From assembly GCF_025351295.1 (NCBI RefSeq), contig NZ_JANXWD010000066.1, positions 1 to 35,106 on the forward strand: 35,106 nucleotides of DNA. The letters run 5' to 3'. This stretch comes from Phenylobacterium sp. (GTDB taxonomy: Bacteria > Pseudomonadota > Alphaproteobacteria > Caulobacterales > Caulobacteraceae). Both the position numbers and the translations under genes were made by a program. The notes beneath the pieces are model-generated. The model did not search any database. It was not told the DNA's origin and was given only the letters and a program-made list of their open reading frames with translations. Position 1 is the stretch's first letter; each line of letters opens with the position of its first letter. Shown here in pieces: positions 15,736-23,501 of the stretch.

Positions 15736-16764
15736 ATGTCCATGGAATGGCCCGTGCGGACCGAGTGGCTGGACCAGGTCTGGGAGCCGATCCTGGAGCC
15801 CGGGCTGCCCATCGTCGACGCGCACCACCACCTGTGGAAGCTGCCGCACGACACCTACCTGCTGCCCGAGCTACTGGCCGATATCGGCGGGTCGGGCGCG
15901 GGGCACAATATCGTGGCGACCGTCTTCGCCGAGTGTGGCGCGATGTACCGGCCGGACGGTCCCCGGCGCTTTCGCTCCCTGGGCGAGATCGAGTTCGCCA
16001 ACGGGATCGCGGCCCAGTCGGCCAGCGGCGTGTTCGGCGAGGCGCGCATCTGCGCGGCGATCACCGGTTCCGTCGACCTCACCCTGGGCGAGGTCGTGGG
16101 CGAGGTGGTGGACGCACACGCCGCCCGCGCGCCGGACCGCTATCGCGGCGTCCGGCCGATCGTCGCCGCCGACCCCCAGGGGGTGTTGGATCCCTGGCCC
16201 AATCCGCCCTTCGACCTCATGGAACAGGCTAGCTTCCGGGCCGGCGCTCGCGAGCTGGCGCGTCGTGGCCTGGTGCTGGACCTGTGGGTCTTTCACCACC
16301 AGATCGACCAGGTGGCCGCGCTGGCCCGCGCGGTGCCGGACCTCACCATCGTGCTGGACCACATCGGCACCCCGATCGGCATGGGCTACTACGCCGGCCG
16401 GCGCGCGGCGGTGTTCGCCGCCTGGAAGGCTGGCCTGGCGACCCTCGCCACCTGCCCCAACGTGGTCGTGAAGCTGGGCGGGTTAAACATGCATTTCAAC
16501 GGCTTCGGCTGGAACGAGCGCCCATTGCCGCCGACGTCGGACGAGCTCGTCGCCGCCAACCGCGACTACTACCTGACCGCCATCGACCTGTTCGGACCCG
16601 ACCGCTGCCTGTTCGAAAGCAACTTCCCTATGGACAAGCGGGCCTGCAGCTACGACGTCCTGTGGAACGCCCACAAGAAGATCGTCCAGGGGTTCAGCGC
16701 CGCCGAGAAAGCGGCGATGTTCCAAGGCGTGGCGACGCGGGTCTACCGCATCGGGGCTCAGTAA
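15736..16764 (+). CDS. Amidohydrolase family 2 (TIM-barrel metal-dependent hydrolase)
   Basis: A 342-residue TIM-barrel enzyme of the Amidohydro_2 family. Motifs include IVDAHHHLWKL (metal-binding H-x-H), IVATVFAECGAMY, VFHHQI, a strand with TIVLDHIGTPIG (metal His) and CLFESNFPMDK (catalytic Asp). The family includes lactone hydrolases, decarboxylases of the ACMSD type and 2-pyrone-4,6-dicarboxylate lactonase; the FESNFPMDK end is typical of the lactonase-like group. The start at 15736 (MSMEWPV) is preferred because the earlier in-frame TTG at 15685 lies inside the operator-like palindrome. It probably hydrolyses an intermediate of the pathway encoded around it; the substrate is not evident. 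Confidence 0.92.
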   Translation: MSMEWPVRTEWLDQVWEPILEPGLPIVDAHHHLWKLPHDTYLLPELLADIGGSGAGHNIVATVFAECGAMYRPDGPRRFRSLGEIEFANGIAAQSASGVFGEARICAAITGSVDLTLGEVVGEVVDAHAARAPDRYRGVRPIVAADPQGVLDPWPNPPFDLMEQASFRAGARELARRGLVLDLWVFHHQIDQVAALARAVPDLTIVLDHIGTPIGMGYYAGRRAAVFAAWKAGLATLATCPNVVVKLGGLNMHFNGFGWNERPLPPTSDELVAANRDYYLTAIDLFGPDRCLFESNFPMDKRACSYDVLWNAHKKIVQGFSAAEKAAMFQGVATRVYRIGAQ

Positions 16765-16783
16765 ACGCAACAGGGTGTAGGCG

Positions 16784-16895
16784 TCGGCCATTATCGCCGA
16801 CGTCGCCGCGGCCGTGGTGTTCCTGGCCTCGGAGCAGGCCCGGTTTCATCACCGCGACCGAGCTCGTGGTCAACGGCGGCGCCTTCGCGGGCTGA
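16784..16895 (+). pseudogene. Remnant of a short-chain dehydrogenase/reductase C-terminus
   Basis: Only the end of an SDR gene is left. One frame reads IIADVAAAVVFLASEQA up to about 16840; after a one-base shift (extra C near 16841) another frame reads GFITATELVVNGGAFAG and a stop at 16893-16895. These are the final helix and the GxxxxVDGG-type tail of classical SDRs. No Rossmann N-terminus or catalytic YxxxK is present upstream, where the amidohydrolase gene ends. The remnant lies directly before the promoter of the monooxygenase gene, so a deletion probably fused this tail to the present junction. Confidence 0.8.
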
Positions 16896-16929
16896 CACAG
16901 ACGCGGCGGTCTCGTCCGTGCTCCGATCC

Positions 16930-16958
16930 TTGACATGACACGGCGCGCGCCCATACGT
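16930..16958 (+). promoter_or_regulatory. Candidate promoter of the monooxygenase-carboxylase unit
   Basis: A consensus -35 TTGACA (16930-16935) is followed after 17 bases by ATACGT (16953-16958). The weak -10 is overlapped by the palindrome at 16955-16972, so a bound repressor would block it. Confidence 0.5.
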
Positions 16959-16972
16959 AACGTACGTTATGT
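16955..16972. promoter_or_regulatory. Operator-like palindrome upstream of the LLM monooxygenase
   Basis: ACGTAACGTACGTTATGT, an 18-base palindrome with one mismatched pair and a perfect 12-base core (TAACGTACGTTA). It matches the same consensus as the site before the amidohydrolase. It overlaps the candidate -10 element and ends 26 bases before the start codon. Confidence 0.65.
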
Positions 16973-16998
16973 AACAAGACTCTGGGGAGCGGACGGAA

Positions 16999-18204
16999 AT
17001 GAAGTTCGATGTTTTCTGCGAAATCCAGCGCGCGTTCCCCTGGAGCGGCGCCCAGGACGAGGCCAGCCTGTTCCGCGAGATCATCGCCCAGGCGAAGGCG
17101 GCGGAAGCGGCCGGCTTCGAGACCTGGTGGCAGGTCGAACACCATGGCGCCCCGGAGTTCAGCTATTCCTCGGCGCCGGAGATCGTGCTGACCGCCATCG
17201 CCATGGCGACCGAACGCCTGCGCGTCGGCCACGCCGGCGTCCTGGCCCCCTTCAACATCAATTCGCCGCTGCGGGTGGCCGAGCGCGCCGCGACGCTGGA
17301 TGTGCTGTCCGGCGGGCGCTTCGAACTGGGGCTGGCCAAGTCGGGCGGCAAAGAGTGGGAGACCTTCGGGGTCAATCCCGAGAGCGCCCGCGACCAGGTG
17401 CGCGACGCCATGCACATGATCCCGCGCATGTGGACGGAGAAGGAATTCTCCTGGGACGGCCCCGACTACAAGGTCCCCCCGCGCGAGGTGGTGCCCAAGC
17501 CGGTCCAGCAGCCGCACCCGCGCCTGTGGCAGACCTGCGGCTCGCCGGAGAGCTTCTTCATGGCCGGCGAGATGGGCGTGGGCGCGCTGGGCACCACCCT
17601 GCTGAGCCCGGTGGCGTTCCTGGGCCAGATGCTGCGCGAGCACGACCGCGGCCTGGCCGCCTGCAAGACGCCGGCCGGCAAGCTGGTGAACCCGCAGAAG
17701 GGCTGCTTCACCTTCGTGCACCTGGCCGAGAGCCGCGCCCAGGCGATCGCCAACGGCGCGGCCTGGTCGGCGCTCTGGTACGTCAACGCGGCGCCCGTGG
17801 TGTTCAAGGTGCCGCGCAGCGTCTGGTACGACATGATCAAGGCCGGCCTGCACCCCAACTCGGCGCGCGACACCGCGGCGCTGCAGCAACTGGACCCGAA
17901 CGAGACGGTCATCCAGGACGACGACCCCGAGGTCGTGCGCGTGCTGAAGCGCATGGCCACCGGCGAGACCATCGGCAAGCAGGAGGCCCACGAGGTGCTG
18001 GAGGCGCTGGATTGCGTCGTCATCGGCGACCCGGATCATTGTGCGAAGAAGATCGCGGGCTATGAAGGCATCGGCGCCGACCGCATGATGTGCATGATGC
18101 AGTTCGGTTCGATCCCGCACGCGGCGGTGCTGAAGAGCATGGAGTTGGCCGGCCGCCACCTCCTGCCGGCTTTCGCGGGCGCCAAGGCGGAGGCGATGGC
18201 CTGA
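16999..18204 (+). CDS. LLM-class (luciferase-like) flavin-dependent oxidoreductase
   Basis: A 401-residue TIM-barrel flavoprotein of the bacterial luciferase superfamily. Typical elements are FREIIAQAKAAEAAGFETWW, QVEHHGAPEF (flavin-pocket HH), a beta-4 region with TERLRVGHAGVLAPF, the RVAERAATLDVLSGGRFELG signature and a phosphate-binding stretch near SGGKEWETFG. The C-terminal part holds VVIGDPDHCAKKI, a segment common to LLM proteins that end with a substrate/flavin lid. Members use reduced FMN or F420 and O2 to hydroxylate or cleave substrates; which flavin is used cannot be read here. It starts 26 bases past an operator-like palindrome and is coupled to the carboxylase gene, whose frame begins within its stop codon. 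Confidence 0.93.
   Translation: MKFDVFCEIQRAFPWSGAQDEASLFREIIAQAKAAEAAGFETWWQVEHHGAPEFSYSSAPEIVLTAIAMATERLRVGHAGVLAPFNINSPLRVAERAATLDVLSGGRFELGLAKSGGKEWETFGVNPESARDQVRDAMHMIPRMWTEKEFSWDGPDYKVPPREVVPKPVQQPHPRLWQTCGSPESFFMAGEMGVGALGTTLLSPVAFLGQMLREHDRGLAACKTPAGKLVNPQKGCFTFVHLAESRAQAIANGAAWSALWYVNAAPVVFKVPRSVWYDMIKAGLHPNSARDTAALQQLDPNETVIQDDDPEVVRVLKRMATGETIGKQEAHEVLEALDCVVIGDPDHCAKKIAGYEGIGADRMMCMMQFGSIPHAAVLKSMELAGRHLLPAFAGAKAEAMA
18189..18203 (+). promoter_or_regulatory. Ribosome site deciding a CTG start for the carboxylase
   Basis: GGAGG at 18189-18193 is followed after seven bases by CTG (18201-18203), which overlaps the stop TGA of the preceding gene (CTGA). The protein similarity begins exactly there (TFKTVLIANRGEIA). 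No ATG, GTG or TTG in this frame lies near; the nearest ATG (18090) would add 37 unrelated residues inside the upstream gene. Confidence 0.6.
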
Positions 18205-21200
18205 CGTTCAAGACAGTCCTGATCGCCAACCGCGGCGAGATCGCCATTCGCATCGCCCGGGCGGCGGCGGATCTGGGCCTCCGCTCGGTGGCGGTCTTCT
18301 CCGAGGACGACGCCTCGGCTCTGCATCGCAGCCGAGCGGACTCGGCCGTGGCCCTGACCGGCGTCGGGCCACGGGCCTATCTGGACGCCGAAGCCCTGGT
18401 GGTGGCGGCGCTGGGCGCCGGGTGCGAGGCGGTGCACCCGGGTTACGGCTTCCTGTCGGAGAGTGCGGCCTTTGCGCGGCTGTGCGCGGCGGCCGGGCTG
18501 ACCTTCGTCGGCCCGTCGCCCGAGACGCTGGACCTGTTCGGCGACAAGGCGCAGGCCCGCGCCTTCGCCGCGAGCCTGGGCGTTCCGCTCGTCGCCGGGA
18601 CGCAGGGCGGTGCGAGCCTCGACGACATCCGCGCCTTCCAGTCCGGCCTGCCGGCCGGTGCGGCGGTGATGCTGAAGGCGGTGGCGGGCGGCGGCGGCCG
18701 CGGAATGCGCCGCCTCACGCCGGGCGAGGATCCCGCCGCGGCCTATGCGGCCTGCGCCCAGGAGGCCCAGGCGGCCTTCGGCGACGGCCGGCTATATGCT
18801 GAGCGGCTGATCCTGCGGGCGCGGCATATCGAGGTCCAGGTCTGCGGCGACGGCCGCGCCGCCGTGGCCGTCCACGACCGCGAATGCTCCATCCAGCGAC
18901 GCCACCAGAAGCTCATCGAGATCGCCCCGGCGATCGGATTGCAGCCCCAGGTGCGCCAGGCCCTGCAGGATGCCTCCGTCCGGATGGCGCAGGCGGCGGG
19001 GCTGGTCGGGCTGGCGACGTTCGAATTCCTGCTCGACGCCGCGGACGGCGAGACCGCGGTCTTCATGGAGGCCAACCCGCGCCTGCAGGTGGAGCACACC
19101 GTCACCGAGGCGGTGACCGGGCTCGATCTGGTGCAGGTGCAGTTCCGCCTCGCCGCCGGCGAAAGCCTGGCCGACGTCGGCCTGGGCGCCGGACCGCCGC
19201 CGGTGCGCGGCCACGCCCTTGAACTGCGGATCAATCTGGAACGGCTGTCGGCGGAGGGCGCGGTCACCGGCGCCGGCGGGGCGATCGGCCGCTACGAGCC
19301 GCCCAGTGGTCCGGGGGTGCGCATCGATGGCGCGGGGTACGGCGGCTATCGCCCCAGCCCGGCCTTCGATTCGATGATCGCCAAGCTGATCGTCCATAGC
19401 CCCGCACCTGATTTGGCATCTGCCATCGCCCGGGCCGCGCGCGCCGCCGCCGAGTTCCGCATCGACGGCGCGGAAAGCAACCTGGCCCTGCTGCGCGCCA
19501 TCCTGGAGGCGCCGGAGGTGGCCGCCGGGACCGCCGACACCCACTTCCTGGAGGCGAACCTGCCCCGCTTCGTCGCCCGCGCCGCGGAGCTGGAACCCCC
19601 GAAGGCGGAGGCCGCCGCCACGGCCGAGACCCCTTGGGCCGAGGCCCCGGCCGGCACGCAGGCGCTCGCCGCGCCGCTTCGCGCCACCATCGTCAGCTTC
19701 GAGGTCGCCGAGGGCGCCATCGTACGCGCCGGCCAGCCGGTCGCCGTGCTGGAGGCGATGAAGATGCAGCATGTCGTCACCGCCACGCTCGGCGGCGTGC
19801 TGCGCGGCCTGGCGGCCGGGGTCGGCGTCACGGTGGACGAGGGCCAGCCGCTGGCCTTCATCGAGGCCGGCGACCAGGCCGACCACGCCGAGGTGGTCGA
19901 GGCCGTCGATCTGGAGCGGATCCGCCCGGACCTGGCCGAGGTGCGCGCGCGATACGCCCTGACCCTGGATGCGAACCGGCCCGACGCCGTCGCGCGCCGC
20001 CGCCGGACGGGCCAGCGGACCGCACGCGAGAACCTGGCGCACCTGTTCGACGACGGCAGCTTCCGCGAGTTCGGCGCCCTGGCCATCGCCGCCCAGCGAC
20101 GGCGGCGCACGATCGAGGACCTGCAGGTCAACACGCCGGCCGACGGCATCATCACCGGGGTCGGCGAGGTGAACGGCGAGCTGTTCGGCGCGGAGACCTC
20201 GCGCTGCGTCGCCCTGGCCTACGACTTCACCGTGCTGGCGGGGACGCAGGGGCACTTCAGCCACAAGAAGACCGACCGCATCCTGGAGTTCGCCGAGCAC
20301 TGGAAGCTGCCGGTGGTCTGGTACACAGAGGGCGGCGGCGGCCGGCCGGGCGACGTCGACGTGGGCGGCCTGTCGGCCTCATCGCTGGACACCACCAGCT
20401 TCACCACCTTCGCCCGCATGTCAGGCATCGCGCCGCGCATCGCCATCAACTCCGGCCGCTGCTTCGCCGGCAACGCGGTGTTCTTCGGCTGCGCCGACAT
20501 CACCATCGCCACCCGCTATTCCAACATCGGCCTGGGCGGGCCGGCGATGATCGAGGGCGGCGGGCTGGGGGTCTTCACCCCCGACCAGATCGGCCCGGCC
20601 GAGGTGCAGTGGGCCAATGGCGCCCTGGACCTGCTGGTCGAGGACGAGGCCGCCGCGACGGACGCCGCGCGCCAGCTGCTGGGCATCTTCCAGGGGCCGG
20701 TGAAGGACTGGCGCTGCGCCGACCAGCGGGCGCTGCGCCACATGATCCCGGAAAACCGGGTGCGGGCCTACGACATCCGCGCGGTGATCGAGGGCATGGC
20801 GGACGAAGCCAGCTTCCTGGAACTGCGCGGCGGCTACGGCCGCGGCATGATCACCGGCTTCCTGCGCATCGCGGGCCTGCCGCTGGGCGTGATCGCCAAC
20901 GACCCGCGGCGCCTGGGCGGGGCGATCGATTCCGAGGGCGCCGAGAAGGGCGCGCGGTTCATGCAGCTGTGCGAGGCCTTCGGGGTGCCGATCCTGTCGC
21001 TGTGCGACACCCCCGGCTTCATGGTCGGGCCCGACAGCGAGAAGACTGCCGCGGTGCGTCGCGGCTCGCGCCTGTTCGTCACCTCGGCCAGCCTGACCGT
21101 GCCGCTGTTCGCCGTGGTCCTGCGCAAGGGCTACGGCCTGGGCGCCCAGGCGATGACCGGCGGCGATTTCTCCGCGGCGGCCTTTACAATCGCCTGGCCG

Positions 21201-21482
21201 ACCGCCGAGTTCGGGCCCATGGGCCTGGAGGGCGCGGTGCGGCTGGGCTACCGCAAGGAACTGGAGGCGGAGCTCGACCCGGCCGTGCGCCAGGCGCTGT
21301 TCGAGAAGCTGGTCGGGCGCATGTACCAGACCGGCAAGGCCATCTCGGTGGCGCAGGTGGGAGAGATCGACGCGGTCATCGACCCGTCGGAGACGCGGGA
21401 CTGGATCCTGCGCGGCCTCAGCGCCTGCGGCCAGGCCCTGCACACGCCCCGCGAGACCCGCCGCTTCGTCGACGTCTGGTGA
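18201..21482 (+). CDS. Single-chain acyl-CoA carboxylase (biotin carboxylase, BCCP and carboxyltransferase fused)
   Basis: A biotin enzyme of 1093 residues that carboxylates an acyl-CoA using ATP and bicarbonate. The biotin carboxylase domain (1 to about 455) opens with VLIANRGEIAIRIARAA and includes HPGYGFLSES, the ATP-grasp GGGGRGMR loop and MEANPRLQVEHTVTE. The carrier domain (about 490-560) holds the biotin Lys521 in LEAMKMQHV. The carboxyltransferase half (about 580-1093) has ARENLAHLFDDGSFREFG, the N-terminal crotonase-like module with an oxyanion region (TEGGGGRPGD), and the C-terminal module with CDTPGFMVGPDSE and GYGLGAQAMTGG. This domain order in one polypeptide is that of long-chain acyl-CoA carboxylases described from mycobacteria and Rhodopseudomonas. 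Chain-length preference cannot be read from sequence. Translation is coupled to the LLM gene. Confidence 0.94.
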   Translation: MTFKTVLIANRGEIAIRIARAAADLGLRSVAVFSEDDASALHRSRADSAVALTGVGPRAYLDAEALVVAALGAGCEAVHPGYGFLSESAAFARLCAAAGLTFVGPSPETLDLFGDKAQARAFAASLGVPLVAGTQGGASLDDIRAFQSGLPAGAAVMLKAVAGGGGRGMRRLTPGEDPAAAYAACAQEAQAAFGDGRLYAERLILRARHIEVQVCGDGRAAVAVHDRECSIQRRHQKLIEIAPAIGLQPQVRQALQDASVRMAQAAGLVGLATFEFLLDAADGETAVFMEANPRLQVEHTVTEAVTGLDLVQVQFRLAAGESLADVGLGAGPPPVRGHALELRINLERLSAEGAVTGAGGAIGRYEPPSGPGVRIDGAGYGGYRPSPAFDSMIAKLIVHSPAPDLASAIARAARAAAEFRIDGAESNLALLRAILEAPEVAAGTADTHFLEANLPRFVARAAELEPPKAEAAATAETPWAEAPAGTQALAAPLRATIVSFEVAEGAIVRAGQPVAVLEAMKMQHVVTATLGGVLRGLAAGVGVTVDEGQPLAFIEAGDQADHAEVVEAVDLERIRPDLAEVRARYALTLDANRPDAVARRRRTGQRTARENLAHLFDDGSFREFGALAIAAQRRRRTIEDLQVNTPADGIITGVGEVNGELFGAETSRCVALAYDFTVLAGTQGHFSHKKTDRILEFAEHWKLPVVWYTEGGGGRPGDVDVGGLSASSLDTTSFTTFARMSGIAPRIAINSGRCFAGNAVFFGCADITIATRYSNIGLGGPAMIEGGGLGVFTPDQIGPAEVQWANGALDLLVEDEAAATDAARQLLGIFQGPVKDWRCADQRALRHMIPENRVRAYDIRAVIEGMADEASFLELRGGYGRGMITGFLRIAGLPLGVIANDPRRLGGAIDSEGAEKGARFMQLCEAFGVPILSLCDTPGFMVGPDSEKTAAVRRGSRLFVTSASLTVPLFAVVLRKGYGLGAQAMTGGDFSAAAFTIAWPTAEFGPMGLEGAVRLGYRKELEAELDPAVRQALFEKLVGRMYQTGKAISVAQVGEIDAVIDPSETRDWILRGLSACGQALHTPRETRRFVDVW

Positions 21483-21742
21483 CAGCGGGTCCTGCCGGGG
21501 CCGCACACCGAGCCAGCCTAAGCGCCGCATAAGTGGTCGCTCGCGCCGGCCATCGGCCTCGACCTCGGCGCCTCATGAAGCGTGCTCGACGCGACGGGCG
21601 CGACGGAAAGGAACGGGAACGGGGTTCGCGACTATTCCGGGACTTCTGGTCCGATCTGTCCCGGCGTTTCCCATCCGTTCCGCTATGGACGACGGCCCGA
21701 CTGGCGGCTAAAGCCCCATTTCCCCTCGGCAGCGTGCCCTGG

Positions 21743-21818
21743 GCCGGATTAGCTCAGCTGGTAGAGCAGCGGTTTTGTAAACCGAAGGTCGCGGGTTCGA
21801 GTCCTGCATCCGGCACCA
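21743..21818 (+). tRNA. tRNA-Thr (anticodon TGT)
   Basis: Complete 76-base cloverleaf with CCA encoded: acceptor GCCGGAT/ATCCGGC, D-arm GCTC-AGCTGGTA-GAGC, anticodon loop TTTGTAA, T-arm GCGGG-TTCGAGT-CCTGC. The 260 bases before it, after the carboxylase stop, hold no gene or recognisable element. Confidence 0.95.
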
Positions 21819-21884
21819 TGACGCCCCCGCCGTCTGGCGCCGTCCGGCTTCCGCGCTATGGTTCCGGAAAGAGGGAGCTTCGCC

Positions 21885-23291
21885 ATGCGGTTCGACGAGT
21901 ACAGATCTCACGACGCGGTGGGCCTGGCGCAGCTGGTGGCCCGGCGGGAAGTGACCGCGGGCGAGGTGCTGGACGTGGCCGCCGCTCGGATGGCCGAGGT
22001 CAATCCGAAGATCAACGCCGTGGTGCTGGACCTGACCGACCGGGCCCGCGCGGCGCCGCCGGTCCCCGGGCCGCTGTCGGGTGTGCCGTTCCTGCTGAAG
22101 GACCTGGCCGCGGGGTATGAGGGCGTCCCGACGACGCGGGGCTCGCGGCTGTTCTCGACGCGGCCGGCGCCGGCCGACGCGGCCATCACCTCGCTCTACA
22201 AGGGTGCGGGCCTGGCGATCTTCGGCAAGACCAACACGCCGGAGTTCGGCCTGTGGCCGGTGACCGAGTCGGACCTGCTGGGCCCGGCGCGCAATCCGTG
22301 GGACCTCACCCGGACGCCGGGGGGATCGTCCGGCGGCGCGTCGGCGGCGGTGGCCGCGGGTATCGTCCCGGCGGCCCACGCCAGCGACGGCGGCGGTTCG
22401 ATCCGCATCCCCGCCGCCTGCTGCGGCCTGTTCGGACTGAAGCCCTCGCGCGGGCGCGTCTCGTTCTCGCCGGCCGGCGAGGGCTGGGCCGGCGCGTCGA
22501 TCATGCACGCGGTCACCCGCTCCGTCCGCGACAGCGCGGTGCTGCTGGACATCGCCTGCGTGCCGCAGCCCGGCGATCCCTACTTCCTGCCGGCCCCCGA
22601 CCGGCCGTTCGCCCAGGAGGTGGACCGCGAGCCCGGCAAGCTGCGGATCGCGGTGTTCGACGGGTCGCTGACCGAGGGCGGGGCTATCGACCCGGAGGTC
22701 GCCGCCGCCGTCCAGGACGCCGCGCGGCTGTGCGAGAGCCTGGGGCATACGGTGGAGGCGGCGACCCTGCCGGGCGACCACTCGGCCATGCAGGCGGCGG
22801 CACGCCTGGCGATGAGCGCCAGCGTAGTGGCTGGCATCGACGCCGAACTGGAGCGCCAGGGGCGTCAGCTGGAAGACGGGGATATCGAGGCGATGACCCT
22901 GGATATCTATCGGCGGGGCCGCCAGGCGTCCGCCTCGGAGTATGTTCGCGCGGTGGAGACCCTGCACGCTTACGGCCGCGCCGCGGCCGGGCTGTTCGAG
23001 CGCTACGACGTCATGCTGCTGGCCACCCTCGGCAGCCCGGCGATCCCCATCGGCTGGTTGTTCGAGGACCCGCGCAAGATCGTCGAGCGGCTGTTCGCCT
23101 ACATGCCCAACACCCAAGCCTTCAACAATTCGGGACAGCCGGCGATGACCGTGCCTCTGGCCTGGAGCCGGGGCGGCCTGCCGATCGGCATCCAGTTCGC
23201 GGCGAGGACGGGCGAGGAGGCGCTGCTGTTCCGCCTGGCCGGCCAGCTGGAACAGGCCCGGCCCTGGTTCGACCGGGTGGCGCCCCTGTAG
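21885..23291 (+). CDS. Amidase signature family hydrolase
   Basis: A 468-residue amide hydrolase related to GatA and 6-aminohexanoate-cyclic-dimer hydrolase-type amidases. The Ser-cisSer-Lys triad is present: Lys72 in PFLLKDLAAG, the GGSSGGASAAVAAG signature (Ser148/149) and nucleophile Ser172 in DGGGSIRIPAA. The start at 21885 is preferred over 21858 because a GGGAG ribosome site precedes it and the protein similarity begins there (MRFDEYRSHDAVGLAQLV). No GatB or GatC neighbours exist, so it is unlikely to be the Glu-tRNA amidotransferase subunit. Substrate unknown. It is monocistronic, between tRNA-Thr and a convergent ABC transporter, and its stop codon lies in a short tandem repeat. Confidence 0.94.
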   Translation: MRFDEYRSHDAVGLAQLVARREVTAGEVLDVAAARMAEVNPKINAVVLDLTDRARAAPPVPGPLSGVPFLLKDLAAGYEGVPTTRGSRLFSTRPAPADAAITSLYKGAGLAIFGKTNTPEFGLWPVTESDLLGPARNPWDLTRTPGGSSGGASAAVAAGIVPAAHASDGGGSIRIPAACCGLFGLKPSRGRVSFSPAGEGWAGASIMHAVTRSVRDSAVLLDIACVPQPGDPYFLPAPDRPFAQEVDREPGKLRIAVFDGSLTEGGAIDPEVAAAVQDAARLCESLGHTVEAATLPGDHSAMQAAARLAMSASVVAGIDAELERQGRQLEDGDIEAMTLDIYRRGRQASASEYVRAVETLHAYGRAAAGLFERYDVMLLATLGSPAIPIGWLFEDPRKIVERLFAYMPNTQAFNNSGQPAMTVPLAWSRGGLPIGIQFAARTGEEALLFRLAGQLEQARPWFDRVAPL

Positions 23292-23318
23292 CGCGCCCCT
23301 GTAGCGCGCCCGTGTAGC
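23280..23318. repeat. Three 13-base tandem repeats spanning the amidase stop
   Basis: Units GCGCCCCTGTAGC at 23280-23292 and 23293-23305 are identical; the third (23306-23318) has one change. The first supplies the stop codon. As 13 is not a multiple of three, the TAGs at 23289, 23302 and 23315 fall in all three forward frames. Confidence 0.8.
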
Positions 23319-23345
23319 CCGCCGTTTGCAAGGACTGGGGCGCAA

Positions 23346-23387
23346 GCCTGGAGCGCGTTTCAGTACGGGACGCTTAGCGCTCCAGGC
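23346..23387. repeat. Inverted repeat with 10-base arms, amidase-potI junction
   Basis: Arms GCCTGGAGCG (23346-23355) and CGCTCCAGGC (23378-23387) pair perfectly across a 22-base loop. It abuts the next hairpin without a gap. Confidence 0.6.
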
Positions 23388-23416
23388 GGTCCGGCCACCC
23401 GGGGGGTGGCCGGACC
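23388..23416. terminator. Very stable 13-pair hairpin, possible bidirectional terminator
   Basis: GGTCCGGCCACCC (23388-23400) and GGGTGGCCGGACC (23404-23416) pair perfectly around GGG. It lies between the convergent ends of the amidase and the ABC permease gene. No U-run follows on either strand, so factor-independent termination is uncertain. Confidence 0.5.
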
Positions 23417-23436
23417 CCGACGTCCGGGGGACGTTG

Positions 23437-23497
23437 GTCACAGGCGGCTCGGCCAACGGCCGATGGGTCTCGAAGCCCTGGTCGAGCCGCTTGTGAC
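23437..23497. repeat. Inverted repeat with 15-base arms next to the potI end
   Basis: Arms at 23437-23451 (GTCACAGGCGGCTCG) and 23483-23497 match as inverted copies at 14 of 15 positions, with a 31-base spacer holding a smaller GGCC-AAC-GGCC hairpin. It ends four bases before the permease stop codon. Confidence 0.6.
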
Positions 23498-23501
23498 GCA
23501 T

